DNA of 64,000 nt from Lytechinus pictus (lineage: Eukaryota > Echinodermata > Echinoidea > Temnopleuroida > Toxopneustidae). The notes beneath the pieces are model-generated. The model did not search any database, was not told where the DNA came from, and saw only the letters and a program-made list of their open reading frames with translations. A program made the position numbers and the translations under genes. Each line of letters begins with the position of its first letter. The stretch's first letter is position 1. Of this stretch, positions 55,201-58,035 are shown piece after piece. The stretch is taken from NCBI RefSeq assembly GCF_037042905.1, contig NC_087251.1, positions 47,130,373-47,194,372 of the forward strand, in the 5' to 3' direction.

Positions 55201-58035
55201 AAAAATAGAGAATAAAACAAAATGATAAAGACTAATAAAAATAACTTGATGTCTGAGAGATGATAACGAGCAGAAGAAAGCTCTCTCCACTTTCATTAAT
55301 TACCGTATCCACATTGCTATCTATTTTTTTTAGCACCTAGAAACATATTGCGATACATGTATGAAAATGATTTGTATCAATCTGAATATTTCCTACAGTA
55401 ATAACAATAATGATATACCCAAATATAAAAAGTGCTTTTCACAATATGTTTCTATATCAATGTTATTATTGTAGGAAAAATATGGAGGAAACATTGCTTC
55501 ACTTTCATTAATTACTTTATCCACATTGCTAGTTTACTATTTTTATAGCACCTAGAATCATATACGCTTTATATCCTCATACTCTATCTATGTTCATTGC
55601 TGTTATAGAAGAGGAAAAGCACAAAGAGGCCCCCCATCCAGGCCAACACTGCCGGCGAGGCAATCGAGAAGCTCATTGTCGAGAAGAAAATTTCGAGCAA
55701 GATAAACTATGATGTCCTGAGAGATCTCACCCAGCCTAGCCAAGCCAATAAACCTACCCCACCCTCAAAACCAGCAGAGACCCCACCCCCAGTGAACCTT
55801 GGCACCCCGTTCAGGGCGGGAGGAGGTACGGGGCAGGGGGGCCAGTTGATGAGGGCAGGGAGTCTGGGTGGGGTGAAGCGACTCAGGCCAACCGTTACAC
55901 CTGCAAGGCCAACTGTCAGAGATGTGGGTGAACTGATGTGTTTATTTGTGTGCTGAATCTATTCTGATATTATTCTTTTTTATTCTGAAACTTCTTTAGA
56001 AAAATTATGAAATAGGAAATATAAACAGAAACTGTCCATGTGATGGGTTGGCCTCATTCGAGGTTTCTTCTTTCTTAGCCATTACCGTCCTCTCTTTAAT
56101 TCATTTGATGTCCACTATTACGCATTATCTGTATTATGTATTTCTTATACCCGGTAGTTTGTCTCAAACGTCAAGTCCACCCCAGAAAAATGTTGATTTG
56201 AATCAATAAAGAAAAATCAATCTATAATAACGTTGAAAATTTCATCAAAATCAGATGTAGAATAAGAAAGTTATGACATTTTAAAGTTTTGCTTATTTTT
56301 CACAAAACAGTTATATGCACAACTCGGCAACACGCAAATGAGAGAGTCGGTCATGTCCTCCACTCACTATATCTTTTGTGTTTTAATGTTTGAATTATAC
56401 AATATTTCCATTTTTACAGATTTGACAATACTGACCAATTTTACTGAACCATAAAATGTTAGAACAATTGTAAATCCCCATGTTCATGAAGGAAGAAAAC
56501 TTATTTCACCTTCCAATAAGGAGAAAATTAAGATATTTCATATAATAGAATACAAAAGAAATAGTGAGTGACGTCATCAGTCCCCTTATTTGCATACCGA
56601 CCAGGATGTGCATATAACTCTTTTGTGAAATTTAGCAAAACTTTGAAATGTCATAACTTCCTATTTCACATCCAATTTTGATGAAATTGTGTTATGGTTC
56701 TTGGTTTTTTCTCTATTTTGTTCAAATCAACTTTTTGTTGGGGTGGACTTGTCCTTTAAGGAGAAATAAATGAAACTTGAAACTTTACGTTTTTGTGTGT
56801 TCAGATCGAGTTTTCTGTTATAAGTATATGTCACTTGTGCTAAAATATTCTTTTTAATGCTAGGAGATAGTTTTCATGAATATTGACTTTGAAATAAGGT
56901 AATACTTAGATTTCAGCTTACTAAACTATAGTGAATTTGAACACAACATAATTTGATTTCTGTGAAGATAGTTTTTTGATAGATGCTTGGTAAACTGAAA
57001 TTCATGTGTACAAATTCATAAAATAACTTTGACATCTGAAATATCATATATGATTACATTAATGTCATTTGATTAAGATTGTCTTCATCTGGATCTTTCA
57101 TTCAGGGACCTGCTCAGAAAGCTGTGAAACTGGAGACCAAAGAAGAGAAAAATCCAAACCCCTTCACCATCGCGCAGCCTAAAGCCCCCGATGACATAGT
57201 GGTAGAGTCCGGCCCCGTACAGTACCATGCAGAGGAAGGAATCCACCATGATGATGAAGGGGAGGACGAGTATTATGATGAGGAAGATGATGATCATCTC
57301 CAAAGTGCTGCTCAGTTGATGGGACATAGAGGTAGGTCAAATAAATTGTGCAATGCTTACATTAAAATATGCATATTTGGCTGCCATTTATCTGGACCTC
57401 TTTGTTAATTTTCTCATGTATAAATCCCAATGCTGCTTAATTAAATCTTAATTAATTTTCTTTCATCCCCTTCACTAACCTGATTGGTCTTCTCTACACA
57501 CTAATGCCCCTTTTGTCTCCTTGTTTCTAGTGTTGCTGTAGCTTGTTTGTGGTCTATATTATGGTTGTTCCACTTTATATGTTTGTCATTTTGCCTCCGA
57601 CGAAGATTCTGCTAGGATCGAAAGCTTAGGCCCCTTTTTGACTTTCTAATTAAATCTTAAAGTAACAAACATAAAACAATGGTGATTTGATTAGATAAAT
57701 CTGATGCAATCAATGATTGAAAAGGCCAATGATTTTTAAAATTGCGTACTGTAAGAACCCGTGTGCGTTCAATATGATTGAGCGACTATTAGAGTGTTCA
57801 TTTATTAAAGTTACAACATCAATTACAACTTTGTTTAAAGTCCAACTTTCTTGAAGCAACTGCAACTGATGGATGATCACCAAACGAACTATGGAAACTC
57901 CAGTTCTTTTCATCTCATGTGATGTGCACGCATAACTGCAATAACCTCAATTTTAAATTCTTTTTTTCTTCTCATTTATCATCTACAGGTGATGATGATT
58001 ATCAAGATAACTATGATATGGATGACCTTGAGTAG
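7110..58035 (+). CDS. BRF1: BRF1, TFIIIB 90-kDa subunit of RNA polymerase III initiation factor (16 coding exons)
   Basis: BRF1 joins TBP and BDP1 in TFIIIB, which recruits RNA polymerase III to tRNA, 5S and other class III genes in the nucleus. Coding exons are listed separately; they sum to 2340 nt in one frame (779 residues; human BRF1 is about 677). Residues 7-29 form a zinc ribbon (C7, C10, C26, C29). Two cyclin folds follow, about 90-175 and 180-275, with the diagnostic [19 protein letters not shown] block. The stretch [14 protein letters not shown] near 525 and the charged helix after it match homology block II, the TBP/BDP1 contact. The tail is acidic. The start is the first ATG after an in-frame TAG. 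Extra length comes mainly from a glycine-rich insert in exon 10. Intron 5 (31,124 nt) hosts an antisense gene. Identification rests on recalled family sequence; exon borders are by eye. Confidence 0.95.
7713..7790 (+). CDS. BRF1: BRF1 exon 2
   Basis: 78 nt after a TTATTCCAACAG acceptor. It encodes the linker [19 protein letters not shown], equivalent to the segment before the first cyclin fold. The donor is GTAAAC, phase 1 on both sides. Confidence 0.93.
8306..8581. mobile_element. Short inverted-repeat MITE in BRF1 intron 2
   Basis: The left end GGGCACTGTCTTACAAAGAG is mirrored at 8581 by GGGTACTGTCTTACAAAGAA on the other strand. The element is about 276 bp and has no coding capacity. It ends 42 nt before BRF1 exon 3. 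The terminal motif resembles the shorter element at 38363-38505. Confidence 0.7.
8624..8797 (+). CDS. BRF1: BRF1 exon 3: first cyclin fold
   Basis: 174 nt after a CTTTTTCATAG acceptor. It encodes [16 protein letters not shown] and [14 protein letters not shown], the core helices of the first cyclin repeat. The donor GTATCC lies inside the histidine codon of the TPH motif. Confidence 0.95.
8864..9145 (+). mobile_element. tRNA-derived SINE
   Basis: The head at 8865-8937 carries box A-like GTGGTGTAGCGGTT and box B-like GGTCGTGTGTTCCGATCC, an RNA polymerase III promoter of tRNA origin. A non-tRNA body follows, with GTAGCACTTTGAGCATATAT near the 3' end and an ATT-repeat tail at 9130-9144. It lies in BRF1 intron 3. 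It is not a tRNA gene: the acceptor and anticodon stems are incomplete and the body continues for about 200 bp. Confidence 0.8.
9247..9858. mobile_element. Penelope-like/hammerhead-motif insertion: 276-bp near-perfect palindrome with 16-bp direct repeats
   Basis: Arms 9295-9570 and 9572-9847 are reverse complements centred on base 9571, almost without a loop; both strands translate to the same long peptide across the arms. The structure is flanked by GATTGATTGTACACTG at 9247-9262 and 9843-9858, which I read as a target-site duplication. Each arm contains GACGGACAG, then CTGCCCGAAACG: a stem-loop followed by CGAAAC. This resembles the hammerhead ribozyme core known in Penelope-like element terminal repeats. 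No reverse transcriptase is present. The family assignment is inference. The palindrome and the repeats are seen directly. Confidence 0.7.
10330..10450 (+). repeat. Retroposon-like 3' tail ending in (ATT)n
   Basis: The segment AACGCGCTTTGAGCCATTCT and the later AGCGCTTTATAAAAATTGGC are the kind of 3' tail shared by SINEs and LINEs; (ATT)n follows at about 10428-10450. It ends 31 nt before the BRF1 micro-exon. Confidence 0.55.
10482..10513 (+). CDS. BRF1: BRF1 exon 4: 32-nt micro-exon
   Basis: A micro-exon between a TTTGAACAG acceptor and a GTAAGC donor. It completes the split histidine codon and adds [10 protein letters not shown], identical to the conserved vertebrate segment. Phase changes from 1 to 0. 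Without it, exons 3 and 5 do not join in frame. Confidence 0.92.
10607..11109. mobile_element. TTAA-flanked palindromic MITE, family 2, copy A
   Basis: Begins AGGGATGGTCCGGGCTGAAA and ends with the inverse GGACCATCCCT, bounded by TTAA at 10603-10606 and 11110-11113. Both halves carry inverse copies of ATTTCATCAAAATCGGATAA and of ATGAATATTCATTAGGTGGG. Non-coding. Lies in BRF1 intron 4. Confidence 0.85.
11140..11292. repeat. Diverged inverted-repeat relic (CCATTGCAAAAAACTTA type)
   Basis: The left part CCCCATTGCAAAAAACTTAC with AACTTTGCCATCCAATGGTA, and a right end near TTTATGCAACAAAAT, resemble the element at 25230-25384. It is a degraded copy. Confidence 0.45.
11293..13063. other. Remainder of BRF1 intron 4
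   Basis: No exon is recognised. From about 12309 to 12870 a GC-richer block starts TTAACCCTTTGAACCCTAAA and may be another inverted-repeat element, but I could not establish its right end. Confidence 0.35.
13064..13136 (+). CDS. BRF1: BRF1 exon 5: end of first cyclin fold
   Basis: 73 nt after a TTTTTTACAG acceptor. It encodes [20 protein letters not shown] and the following APAI, then a GTAAGT donor in phase 1. It opens the 31-kb intron. Confidence 0.95.
13886..13911 (+). repeat. (ACAAG)n simple repeat
   Basis: A short run of ACAAG units just upstream of the minisatellite. Confidence 0.7.
14057..15290 (+). repeat. 36-45-bp minisatellite, GATGATTGCATTTATGATAATGG-type units
   Basis: About 30 units combine a variable (GAT)n run, GATTGCATTTRTGATAATGG and TTGCATTAAT. 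Unit lengths differ by multiples of 3, so two forward frames stay open for over 1.2 kb, one reading [14 protein letters not shown] do not call this a gene. It lies in intron 5, the open frames follow from the unit having no stop in those frames, and there is no upstream exon with matching phase. Confidence 0.85.
15291..16814. other. Intron 5 sequence, nothing recognised
   Basis: AT-rich non-coding DNA without clear repeats, splice-flanked exons or hairpins that I could identify. Confidence 0.4.
16815..17112. repeat. Two-unit diverged tandem duplication (about 165 bp)
   Basis: CCACCAGATGGGTTTAAGTGG and, about 165 bp on, CCACAAGATGGTTTGAGTGG each lead into TTAACAAATATTTTCTTT and later GGAGAAAATGC/GGTGAAAATGC with a gagtctc/tgtctc end. 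The two units are clearly related but diverged. Confidence 0.6.
17587..17795. repeat. Poly-G/poly-C repeat cluster, likely degenerate inverted-repeat element
   Basis: Starts GGCGGATTAATGGGGG and ends with GGATCTGCCCCTG. Several G or C runs of 7-14 bases lie between. The two ends look like distant inverted copies. Non-coding. Confidence 0.45.
17908..18981. mobile_element. MITE family 1, copy B, interrupted by a nested insertion
   Basis: Ends AGGTCAAGTCCACC and GGTGGACCTGTCC match family 1, with TTAA at 18982-18985. Between about 17946 and 18496 the family sequence is replaced by an unrelated roughly 550-bp segment that begins near ACAGTGCGTCCCACAAAAAA. It contains its own inverted pair, AATTACAGAAAATGGTCAAG at 18222 and its inverse ending near 18497. 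After it, family 1 resumes at TTATCAAAATTGGATCC. Confidence 0.75.
19040..19215. repeat. Dispersed repeat, copy 1 (CTCAAAAGAGCC type)
   Basis: Contains GGGCTTGGGCTTTTTCACCC, ACTCAAAAGAGCCCCCC and TTTTGAAAAGTACCCCC in the same order as the segment at 46675-46830, so both are copies of one dispersed repeat. Confidence 0.55.
19216..21281. other. Intron 5 sequence with simple-repeat patches
   Basis: No exon is recognised. (TTAA)n/ATTA runs lie at 19805-19832, a G run at 19870-19883, and a TTATTATCATC run at 21110-21140. Confidence 0.4.
21286..22438. mobile_element. TTAA-flanked MITE, family 3, copy A, hosting a nested element
   Basis: Starts AGGGGAATCCAACCC and ends GGCTGGATTCCCCT, with TTAA at 21282-21285 and 22439-22442. 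The outer parts match the copy at 37350-37932 in the opposite orientation. The middle is interrupted by the element at 21470-22024. Confidence 0.85.
21470..22024. mobile_element. AACCCCGTACTAT-repeat transposon, copy 1, nested in family 3 MITE
   Basis: Perfect terminal inverted repeats TACCCTTTTTACAC and GTGTAAAAAGGGTA, with ATA duplicated on both sides (21467-21469, 22025-22027). The homologous position in the family 3 copy near 37754 is uninterrupted and has a single ATA. The interior is built from repeated, oppositely oriented AACCCCGTACTAT/AACCCCGGACTAT modules, each close to a TTTTACAC motif. No protein is encoded. A 3-bp duplication fits PIF/Harbinger-type insertion, but that class prefers TWA, so the assignment is tentative. 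Confidence 0.85.
22470..22925. repeat. About 160-bp tandem repeat, three units (block 1)
   Basis: Three successive units each contain AAAATTAGGTGCAAAT, TTGAAATTTGGACCACACA, GGTCTTGGGGTAAAGATGTG and GTTGCCATGGTAACGGCA variants. The same unit, more diverged, forms the block at 42430-43330. Confidence 0.8.
22926..24454. other. Intron 5 sequence, poly-T/poly-G patch, nothing else recognised
   Basis: A T run followed by a G run at 23051-23080. Otherwise AT-rich non-coding DNA with no supportable exon. Confidence 0.4.
24459..24725. repeat. Duplicated segment related to 43598-44235, with short tandem repeat inside
   Basis: AGTAGTACTGA, AATACTGATGGTTTCGTG, TTTGGAAATACTG and TTGGAATGTTCTTGTTAAG occur in the same order as in 43598-44235. 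It lacks the hAT-like element found there. It also carries four CACCAAAATACTGATT-type units at 24597-24665. Confidence 0.65.
25119..25163. repeat. Perfect 45-bp palindrome
   Basis: TTTAAACAGGGAAGTGG is followed, after a few bases, by its reverse complement CCACTTCCCTGTTTAAA, giving a strong hairpin. Confidence 0.8.
25230..25384. mobile_element. Short hairpin MITE
   Basis: The left arm TATTGCAGAAAAGTTACTAT plus TTAACTTTGCTATCCAATGG mirrors the right arm, which ends CCACTGGATGGCAAAGTTAC and later TTTTATGCAACGG. A relic of the same type lies at 11140-11292. Confidence 0.65.
26184..26424. mobile_element. Inverted-repeat MITE (GTGATTTCAAGTCCGGTGTT type)
   Basis: The left end GAGTGATTTCAAGTCCGGTG through GGTGTTGGTGTTAG is mirrored by the right end: CTAACACCAACACC through AAATCACCC. 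Non-coding, about 240 bp. ATT follows or precedes both ends and may be the duplicated target. Confidence 0.65.
27369..27600. repeat. 119-bp tandem duplication
   Basis: Two units start GTGCCTGTCATAAATTGATT at 27369 and 27488. Both run through GAGGGCTATAAGGTCAT and CTCAACGGACTACRGTGTCT. The unit interior has inverted pieces around AGAGCAAAAGCCCTTTTAGCTCT. Confidence 0.8.
27601..29349. other. Intron 5 sequence downstream of the antisense gene
   Basis: No supportable exon. TTTATT at 29122-29127 (AATAAA on the minus strand) lies about 225 nt past the BTBD stop codon and could end its transcript. Confidence 0.4.
29350..30382 (-). CDS. BTBD6/3-like exon 2: rest of BTB, BACK and PHR domains
   Basis: 1033 nt after a TTTTCCTTTACAG acceptor. 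The first base completes the lysine codon, giving [12 protein letters not shown], and the exon ends in TAA at 29352-29350. The long single exon holding BACK and PHR is open throughout. Confidence 0.95.
29350..32034 (-). CDS. BTBD6/BTBD3-type BTB-BACK-PHR protein, nested antisense in BRF1 intron 5
   Basis: Two exons (32034-31451 and 30382-29350) join in phase to 538 residues; human BTBD6 and BTBD3 have about 485 and 522. Residues 127-235 form the BTB domain ([46 protein letters not shown]). About 240-340 is BACK ([17 protein letters not shown]). About 386-538 is a PHR domain ([31 protein letters not shown]). Proteins of this group are adaptors for cullin-3 ubiquitin ligases; vertebrate BTBD6 acts in neuronal development by lowering Plzf. 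The N-terminal 126 residues are basic, then polar, and not conserved in my recollection. The ATG follows an in-frame TAG directly, but that TAG also forms an AG acceptor-like end, so a 5' UTR intron may end there. I cannot separate BTBD6 from BTBD3 orthology by eye. Confidence 0.93.
30588..31194. mobile_element. MITE family 1, copy C, inside the BTBD intron
   Basis: Ends AGGACAAGTCTACCCCAAC and GGGGTGGACTTGGCCT, with TTAA at 31195-31198 on the right. Internal CATCAAAATCGGATGTAAAA is present with its inverse. It occupies most of the only intron of the antisense BTBD gene. Confidence 0.85.
31310..31422. repeat. Two adjacent palindromes next to the BTBD splice donor
   Basis: First palindrome: TTTGATGACACTAACACATT and its inverse, around 31340. 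Second: ATTCTGAATTTTGG..GGAACAAAAT and its inverse, around 31392. Together they span about 110 bp and end about 30 bp from the minus-strand splice donor. Confidence 0.75.
31451..32034 (-). CDS. BTBD6/3-like exon 1: N-terminus and first part of BTB
   Basis: 584 nt, from the ATG at 32034-32032 to an AA end before a GTGAGT donor (31450-31445). Encodes a basic N-terminus, a serine-rich linker and the BTB core up to EPEAFLTLL. Ends with two bases of a lysine codon. Confidence 0.92.
32035..34325. other. 5' flank of the antisense BTBD gene
   Basis: Probably holds its promoter. A GC-rich GCGCGCGCTCGAGCTC patch lies at 33151-33166 and a CA-rich microsatellite at 33208-33253. A solo repeat end (poly-C next to CTGCGTACGGCCATG) lies at 32440-32488. 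I cannot place the transcription start. Confidence 0.4.
34330..34919. mobile_element. MITE family 1, copy D
   Basis: Starts AGGACAAGACCACCCCAAC, ends GGGGTGGACTTGACC, with TTAA at 34326-34329 and 34920-34923. Internal inverse cores as in the other copies. Confidence 0.85.
35035..35162. mobile_element. Hairpin MITE, 128 bp
   Basis: CCTCAGTCACATTTGCTGT at the left is mirrored by ACAGCAAATGTGATTGAGG at the right. Non-coding. Confidence 0.7.
35230..35401. mobile_element. Hairpin MITE, 172 bp (TACACTGTAAAAAAT ends)
   Basis: Ends TACACTGTAAAAAAT and ATTTTTTACAGTGTA. The arms then pair almost throughout (AGTGCTAAATTAGCACTTA, CGTATAGTGACTGCAC and inverses) to a central TTTAAATTTGAA. Both arms also hold shorter palindromes. 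Confidence 0.8.
35402..36564. other. Intron 5 sequence, nothing recognised
   Basis: AT-rich, non-coding, no clear repeat structure. Confidence 0.4.
36565..36772. mobile_element. 208-bp MITE with TATT target duplication
   Basis: Ends GGGCAATTCCATAAAATA and TATTTTATGGAATTGCCC (with a small gap on the right), then TCCGACCCC/GGGGTCGGA further in. TATT stands directly on both sides (36561-36564, 36773-36776). Confidence 0.8.
37007..37271. repeat. Repeat with CATGGC ends and internal poly-T/poly-G
   Basis: Runs from CATGGCTGGACGTGG through T and G runs to CCCCGCTGCGTACGGCCATG. The right end recurs at 32440-32488 next to a C run, so this is a dispersed family. Confidence 0.5.
37350..37932. mobile_element. 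MITE family 3, copy B (intact centre, clipped right end)
   Basis: Starts AGGGGAATCCAGCCTTGG after TTAA at 37346-37349 and reads as the reverse of copy A. It stops after GGGTTGGAT, missing the last bases. The position matching the nested insertion in copy A is uninterrupted (near 37754). Confidence 0.85.
37933..40340. other. Intron 5 sequence with one small hairpin element
   Basis: Apart from the element at 38363-38505 I see no exon or clear repeat here. Confidence 0.4.
38363..38505. mobile_element. 143-bp hairpin MITE
   Basis: GGGCCCGGTCTTACAAAAAG at the left mirrors CTCTTTGTGAGACAGGGCCC at the right. The ends resemble those of the element at 8306-8581. Confidence 0.7.
40345..40937. mobile_element. 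MITE family 1, copy E
   Basis: Starts AGGTCAAGTCCACCCCAC, ends GGGGTGGACTTGTCC, with TTAA at 40341-40344 and 40938-40941. Clean copy with full inverse cores. Confidence 0.87.
40968..41045 (+). repeat. Retroposon-like tail fragment
   Basis: ATAGCGCATTTCAAACCTGT and GAATGCGCTTTACAGAAATA resemble the 3' ends of SINE/LINE tails elsewhere in the window. Confidence 0.4.
41046..42225 (+). repeat. 170-190-bp tandem array with DR1 nuclear-receptor-like sites, split by a transposon
   Basis: Successive units contain CAGGTCACATGACCAAGGTC, then AAAGGTCATTTAGGG, AACCATGGTTAAGTTTTAGA, and GGGTAATCAAGTATTACTG. AGGTCAAAGGTCA, a perfect direct repeat with 1-bp spacing, occurs at about 41069 and 41453, with one-base variants near 41254 and 42179. 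A poly-G-ended element (41571-42129) interrupts the last unit. Confidence 0.8.
41571..42129. mobile_element. Poly-G-ended inverted-repeat transposon, 8-bp target duplication
   Basis: Ends CCCGGGG plus a G run and a C run plus CCCCGGG. Inside these, GACGAGTGGATACCATGCGC is mirrored by GCGCATGGTATCCACTTGTC. GTAATCAA stands on both sides (41563-41570, 42130-42137), and the tandem array resumes in register after it. The interior has repeated AACAAGTATT/AACACGTA motifs and no protein. An 8-bp duplication fits hAT-type insertion. Confidence 0.82.
42430..43330. repeat. About 150-bp tandem repeat, five to six diverged units (block 2)
   Basis: Units share TTGGTACACACATTGGTCT, GAAGATGTGCAAGACA, GTGTTGCCATGGTAAC and AATAATAAATCRGG. 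The unit is the same as in 22470-22925 (ACACATTGGTCTTGGGGTAA; GTTGCCATGGTAA). Confidence 0.75.
43721..44133. mobile_element. hAT-like non-autonomous transposon, 413 bp
   Basis: Ends CAGGGTGCTACATAA and TTATGTAGCACCCTG. CCTATATG stands on both sides (43713-43720, 44134-44141). CAG/CTG ends with an 8-bp duplication are the hAT pattern. Contains repeated ACTTGCCCG motifs and a central hairpin TGACCAAAATTAGGGTCGAT with its inverse (43847-43900). It ends 127 bp before BRF1 exon 6. Confidence 0.87.
44261..44410 (+). CDS. BRF1: BRF1 exon 6: second cyclin fold, part 1
   Basis: 150 nt after a TTATTCTCTGCAG acceptor. It encodes [14 protein letters not shown] and [18 protein letters not shown], a highly conserved BRF1 signature. 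The donor GTGGGT is in phase 1. Confidence 0.96.
44614..45179. mobile_element. MITE family 1, copy F, filling most of BRF1 intron 6
   Basis: Starts AGGACAAGTCCACCCCAAC after TTAA at 44610-44613, ends GGGGTGGACTTGACCT followed by TTGA. It occupies two thirds of the 832-nt intron between exons 6 and 7. Confidence 0.85.
45243..45336 (+). CDS. BRF1: BRF1 exon 7: second cyclin fold, part 2
   Basis: 94 nt after a CTTTCATTACAG acceptor. It encodes [20 protein letters not shown] and VCDATLRKR, the end of the cyclin core. The donor GTGAAT is in phase 2. Confidence 0.95.
45484..46064. mobile_element. MITE family 2, copy B, in BRF1 intron 7
   Basis: Starts AGGGATGGTCCGGGCTGAAA, ends CCCGGACCATACCT, with TTAA at 45480-45483 and 46065-46068. 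Longer than copy A by an internal segment near 45825-45895 that A has lost. Confidence 0.86.
46528..46654 (+). CDS. BRF1: BRF1 exon 8: post-cyclin conserved segment
   Basis: 127 nt after a TTTTCTGAAG acceptor. It encodes [20 protein letters not shown] followed by [11 protein letters not shown], matching the conserved stretch after the cyclin folds. The donor GTTTGT is in phase 0. Confidence 0.95.
46675..46830. repeat. Dispersed repeat, copy 2 (CTCAAAAGAGCC type)
   Basis: GGGGCTCGGGCGATTTCACC, GGCTCAAAAGAGCCGTGG and GTGAAAAGTAGCCCCCCTTA match the order of 19040-19215. Lies in BRF1 intron 8. Confidence 0.55.
47443..47539 (+). CDS. BRF1: BRF1 exon 9: coiled-coil-like helix
   Basis: 97 nt after a TTGTATCATAG acceptor. 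It encodes [20 protein letters not shown], a charged heptad-like helix corresponding to the LEQVLSKKLEEVEGEI region of the vertebrate protein. The donor GTGAGT is in phase 1. Confidence 0.93.
47604..47870 (+). mobile_element. tRNA-derived SINE in BRF1 intron 9
   Basis: The head has GGTCTAGTGGTTATGACTCT (box A-like) and GGGACATGGGTTCGGTTTC (box B-like). The body resembles the SINE at 8864 (CATCCACACTGTG; GGTACCCGG), ending before a TATATATATC run. Confidence 0.65.
47880..48243 (-). mobile_element. tRNA-derived SINE, opposite orientation
   Basis: On the minus strand it starts GGAGGCAGTGTAGCTCAGTC, with box A TAGCTCAGTCGGTTAGAGC and box B GGGTTCGAGTCCC, a good tRNA-like head. A body of over 200 bp follows. 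The 3' part near 47890 repeats AGCTACACTGCCTCC. Not a functional tRNA because no 3' acceptor strand pairs. Confidence 0.7.
48687..49100. mobile_element. 414-bp full-length hairpin MITE
   Basis: The left arm (CACAAAGGTGGTTTTGAAAA, CCACGGTTGAATCCATGG, GATGCGCGCTTTTGTC) is mirrored through the right arm. The centre is GTCCACTGTGGACTC...GTGGACTC near 48895. Almost the entire element is palindromic. Lies in BRF1 intron 9. Confidence 0.82.
49654..50156. mobile_element. AACCCC-repeat transposon, copy 2, TTA target duplication
   Basis: Ends TATGCTTTTCACACTGCA and TGCAGTGTGAAAAGCATA, with TTA on both sides (49651-49653, 50157-50159). The interior has tandem GGATAGTATGGGGTTAA and GGATAGTCCGGGGTTAA units, a GCCCCACCAATTTCCCGGGG hairpin, and CCCTGCAAAAAAGCAGGGTT, also found in the copy at 21470. 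The terminal repeats differ from that copy, so they are two related subfamilies. Confidence 0.85.
50160..50873. other. 3' part of BRF1 intron 9
   Basis: AT-rich, with a short GC patch TTAGGGCGCCAAGGCGCCCC at 50551-50570. The CATTTCCAG acceptor of exon 10 ends it. Confidence 0.5.
50874..51404 (+). CDS. BRF1: BRF1 exon 10: disordered, glycine-rich insert
   Basis: 531 nt after a CATTTCCAG acceptor, the longest exon. The first part is acidic and polar. At 51101-51240 it encodes a low-complexity run of GGGG/GGGE/GGGD units that I do not recall in vertebrate BRF1. It ends near [14 protein letters not shown] with a GTATGT donor, phase 1. It lies in the region that is poorly conserved across animals. 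Confidence 0.88.
51998..52683. mobile_element. TTAA-flanked inverted-repeat element, about 690 bp
   Basis: Ends CCTAAAAAGGACTGGG and CCCGGTCCTTTTAGGG, with TTAA at 51994-51997 and 52684-52687. The interior holds GATGGCCCCCC near the left and GAAGGGCCCCCCC near the right. No coding capacity. Lies in BRF1 intron 10. Confidence 0.75.
53128..53189 (+). CDS. BRF1: BRF1 exon 11: homology block II start
   Basis: 62 nt after a TATATTGAAAG acceptor. It encodes [18 protein letters not shown], the hallmark of the C-terminal TBP-binding block. The donor GTAAGT is in phase 0. Confidence 0.95.
53816..53897 (+). CDS. BRF1: BRF1 exon 12: homology block II helix
   Basis: 82 nt after a TTTTTATCAG acceptor. 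It encodes [20 protein letters not shown], then EYMKQMEG, equivalent to the ILNESEARVKAELWM helix. The donor GTAACT is in phase 1. Confidence 0.95.
54444..54508 (+). CDS. BRF1: BRF1 exon 13: charged helix
   Basis: 65 nt after a TTATTTTCAG acceptor. It encodes [20 protein letters not shown] and the following KK, a lysine/glutamate-rich helix that continues block II. The donor GTGAGT is in phase 0. Confidence 0.92.
54845..55453. repeat. 98-bp inverted repeat with about 410-bp spacer
   Basis: 54845-54946 and 55356-55453 are near-identical reverse complements (for example TATATCATTATTGTTATTAC and its inverse). Outside the arms AGCACCTAGAAACATATTG recurs directly at 54844, 55334 and, diverged, 54713 and 55549. 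A (GA)n run lies at 55016-55035. In BRF1 intron 13. Confidence 0.75.
55609..55923 (+). CDS. BRF1: BRF1 exon 14: AIEKL...KKISSKINY block
   Basis: 315 nt after a TTGCTGTTATAG acceptor. It encodes [20 protein letters not shown] then [14 protein letters not shown], a conserved C-terminal block, followed by a proline- and glycine-rich linker and GVKRLRP. The donor GTGGGT is in phase 0. Confidence 0.94.
56166..56755. mobile_element. MITE family 1, copy G, in BRF1 intron 14
   Basis: Starts near AACGTCAAGTCCACCCCAG, ends GGGGTGGACTTGTCCT, with TTAA at 56756-56759; the left target is mutated. Internal CATCAAAATCAGATGTAGAA is a diverged core. Confidence 0.83.
57106..57331 (+). CDS. BRF1: BRF1 exon 15: [12 protein letters not shown] and acidic tail
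   Basis: 226 nt after a CTTTCATTCAG acceptor. It encodes the conserved [13 protein letters not shown] motif and a long Asp/Glu/Tyr run, then AAQLMGHR. The donor GTAGGT is in phase 1. Confidence 0.94.
57438..57660 (+). mobile_element. Penelope-like fragment with hammerhead-like motif, 14-bp direct repeats
   Basis: TAATTAAATCTTAA occurs at 57438-57451 and 57647-57660, flanking a 195-bp insert in BRF1 intron 15. The insert ends with CTCCGACGAAGATTCTGCTA followed by GGATCGAAAGCTTAGGCC. This can be read as CCGACGA, a GATTCT/AGGATC stem, then GAAA, resembling a hammerhead core (CTGATGA...GAAA) with two substitutions, as found in Penelope-like element terminal repeats. No protein. The family is inference. 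Confidence 0.65.
57989..58035 (+). CDS. BRF1: BRF1 exon 16: last residues and stop
   Basis: 47 nt after a TTTATCATCTACAG acceptor. It encodes [15 protein letters not shown] and ends with TAG at 58033-58035. An acidic, Asp/Tyr-rich ending is usual for BRF1. Confidence 0.93.
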
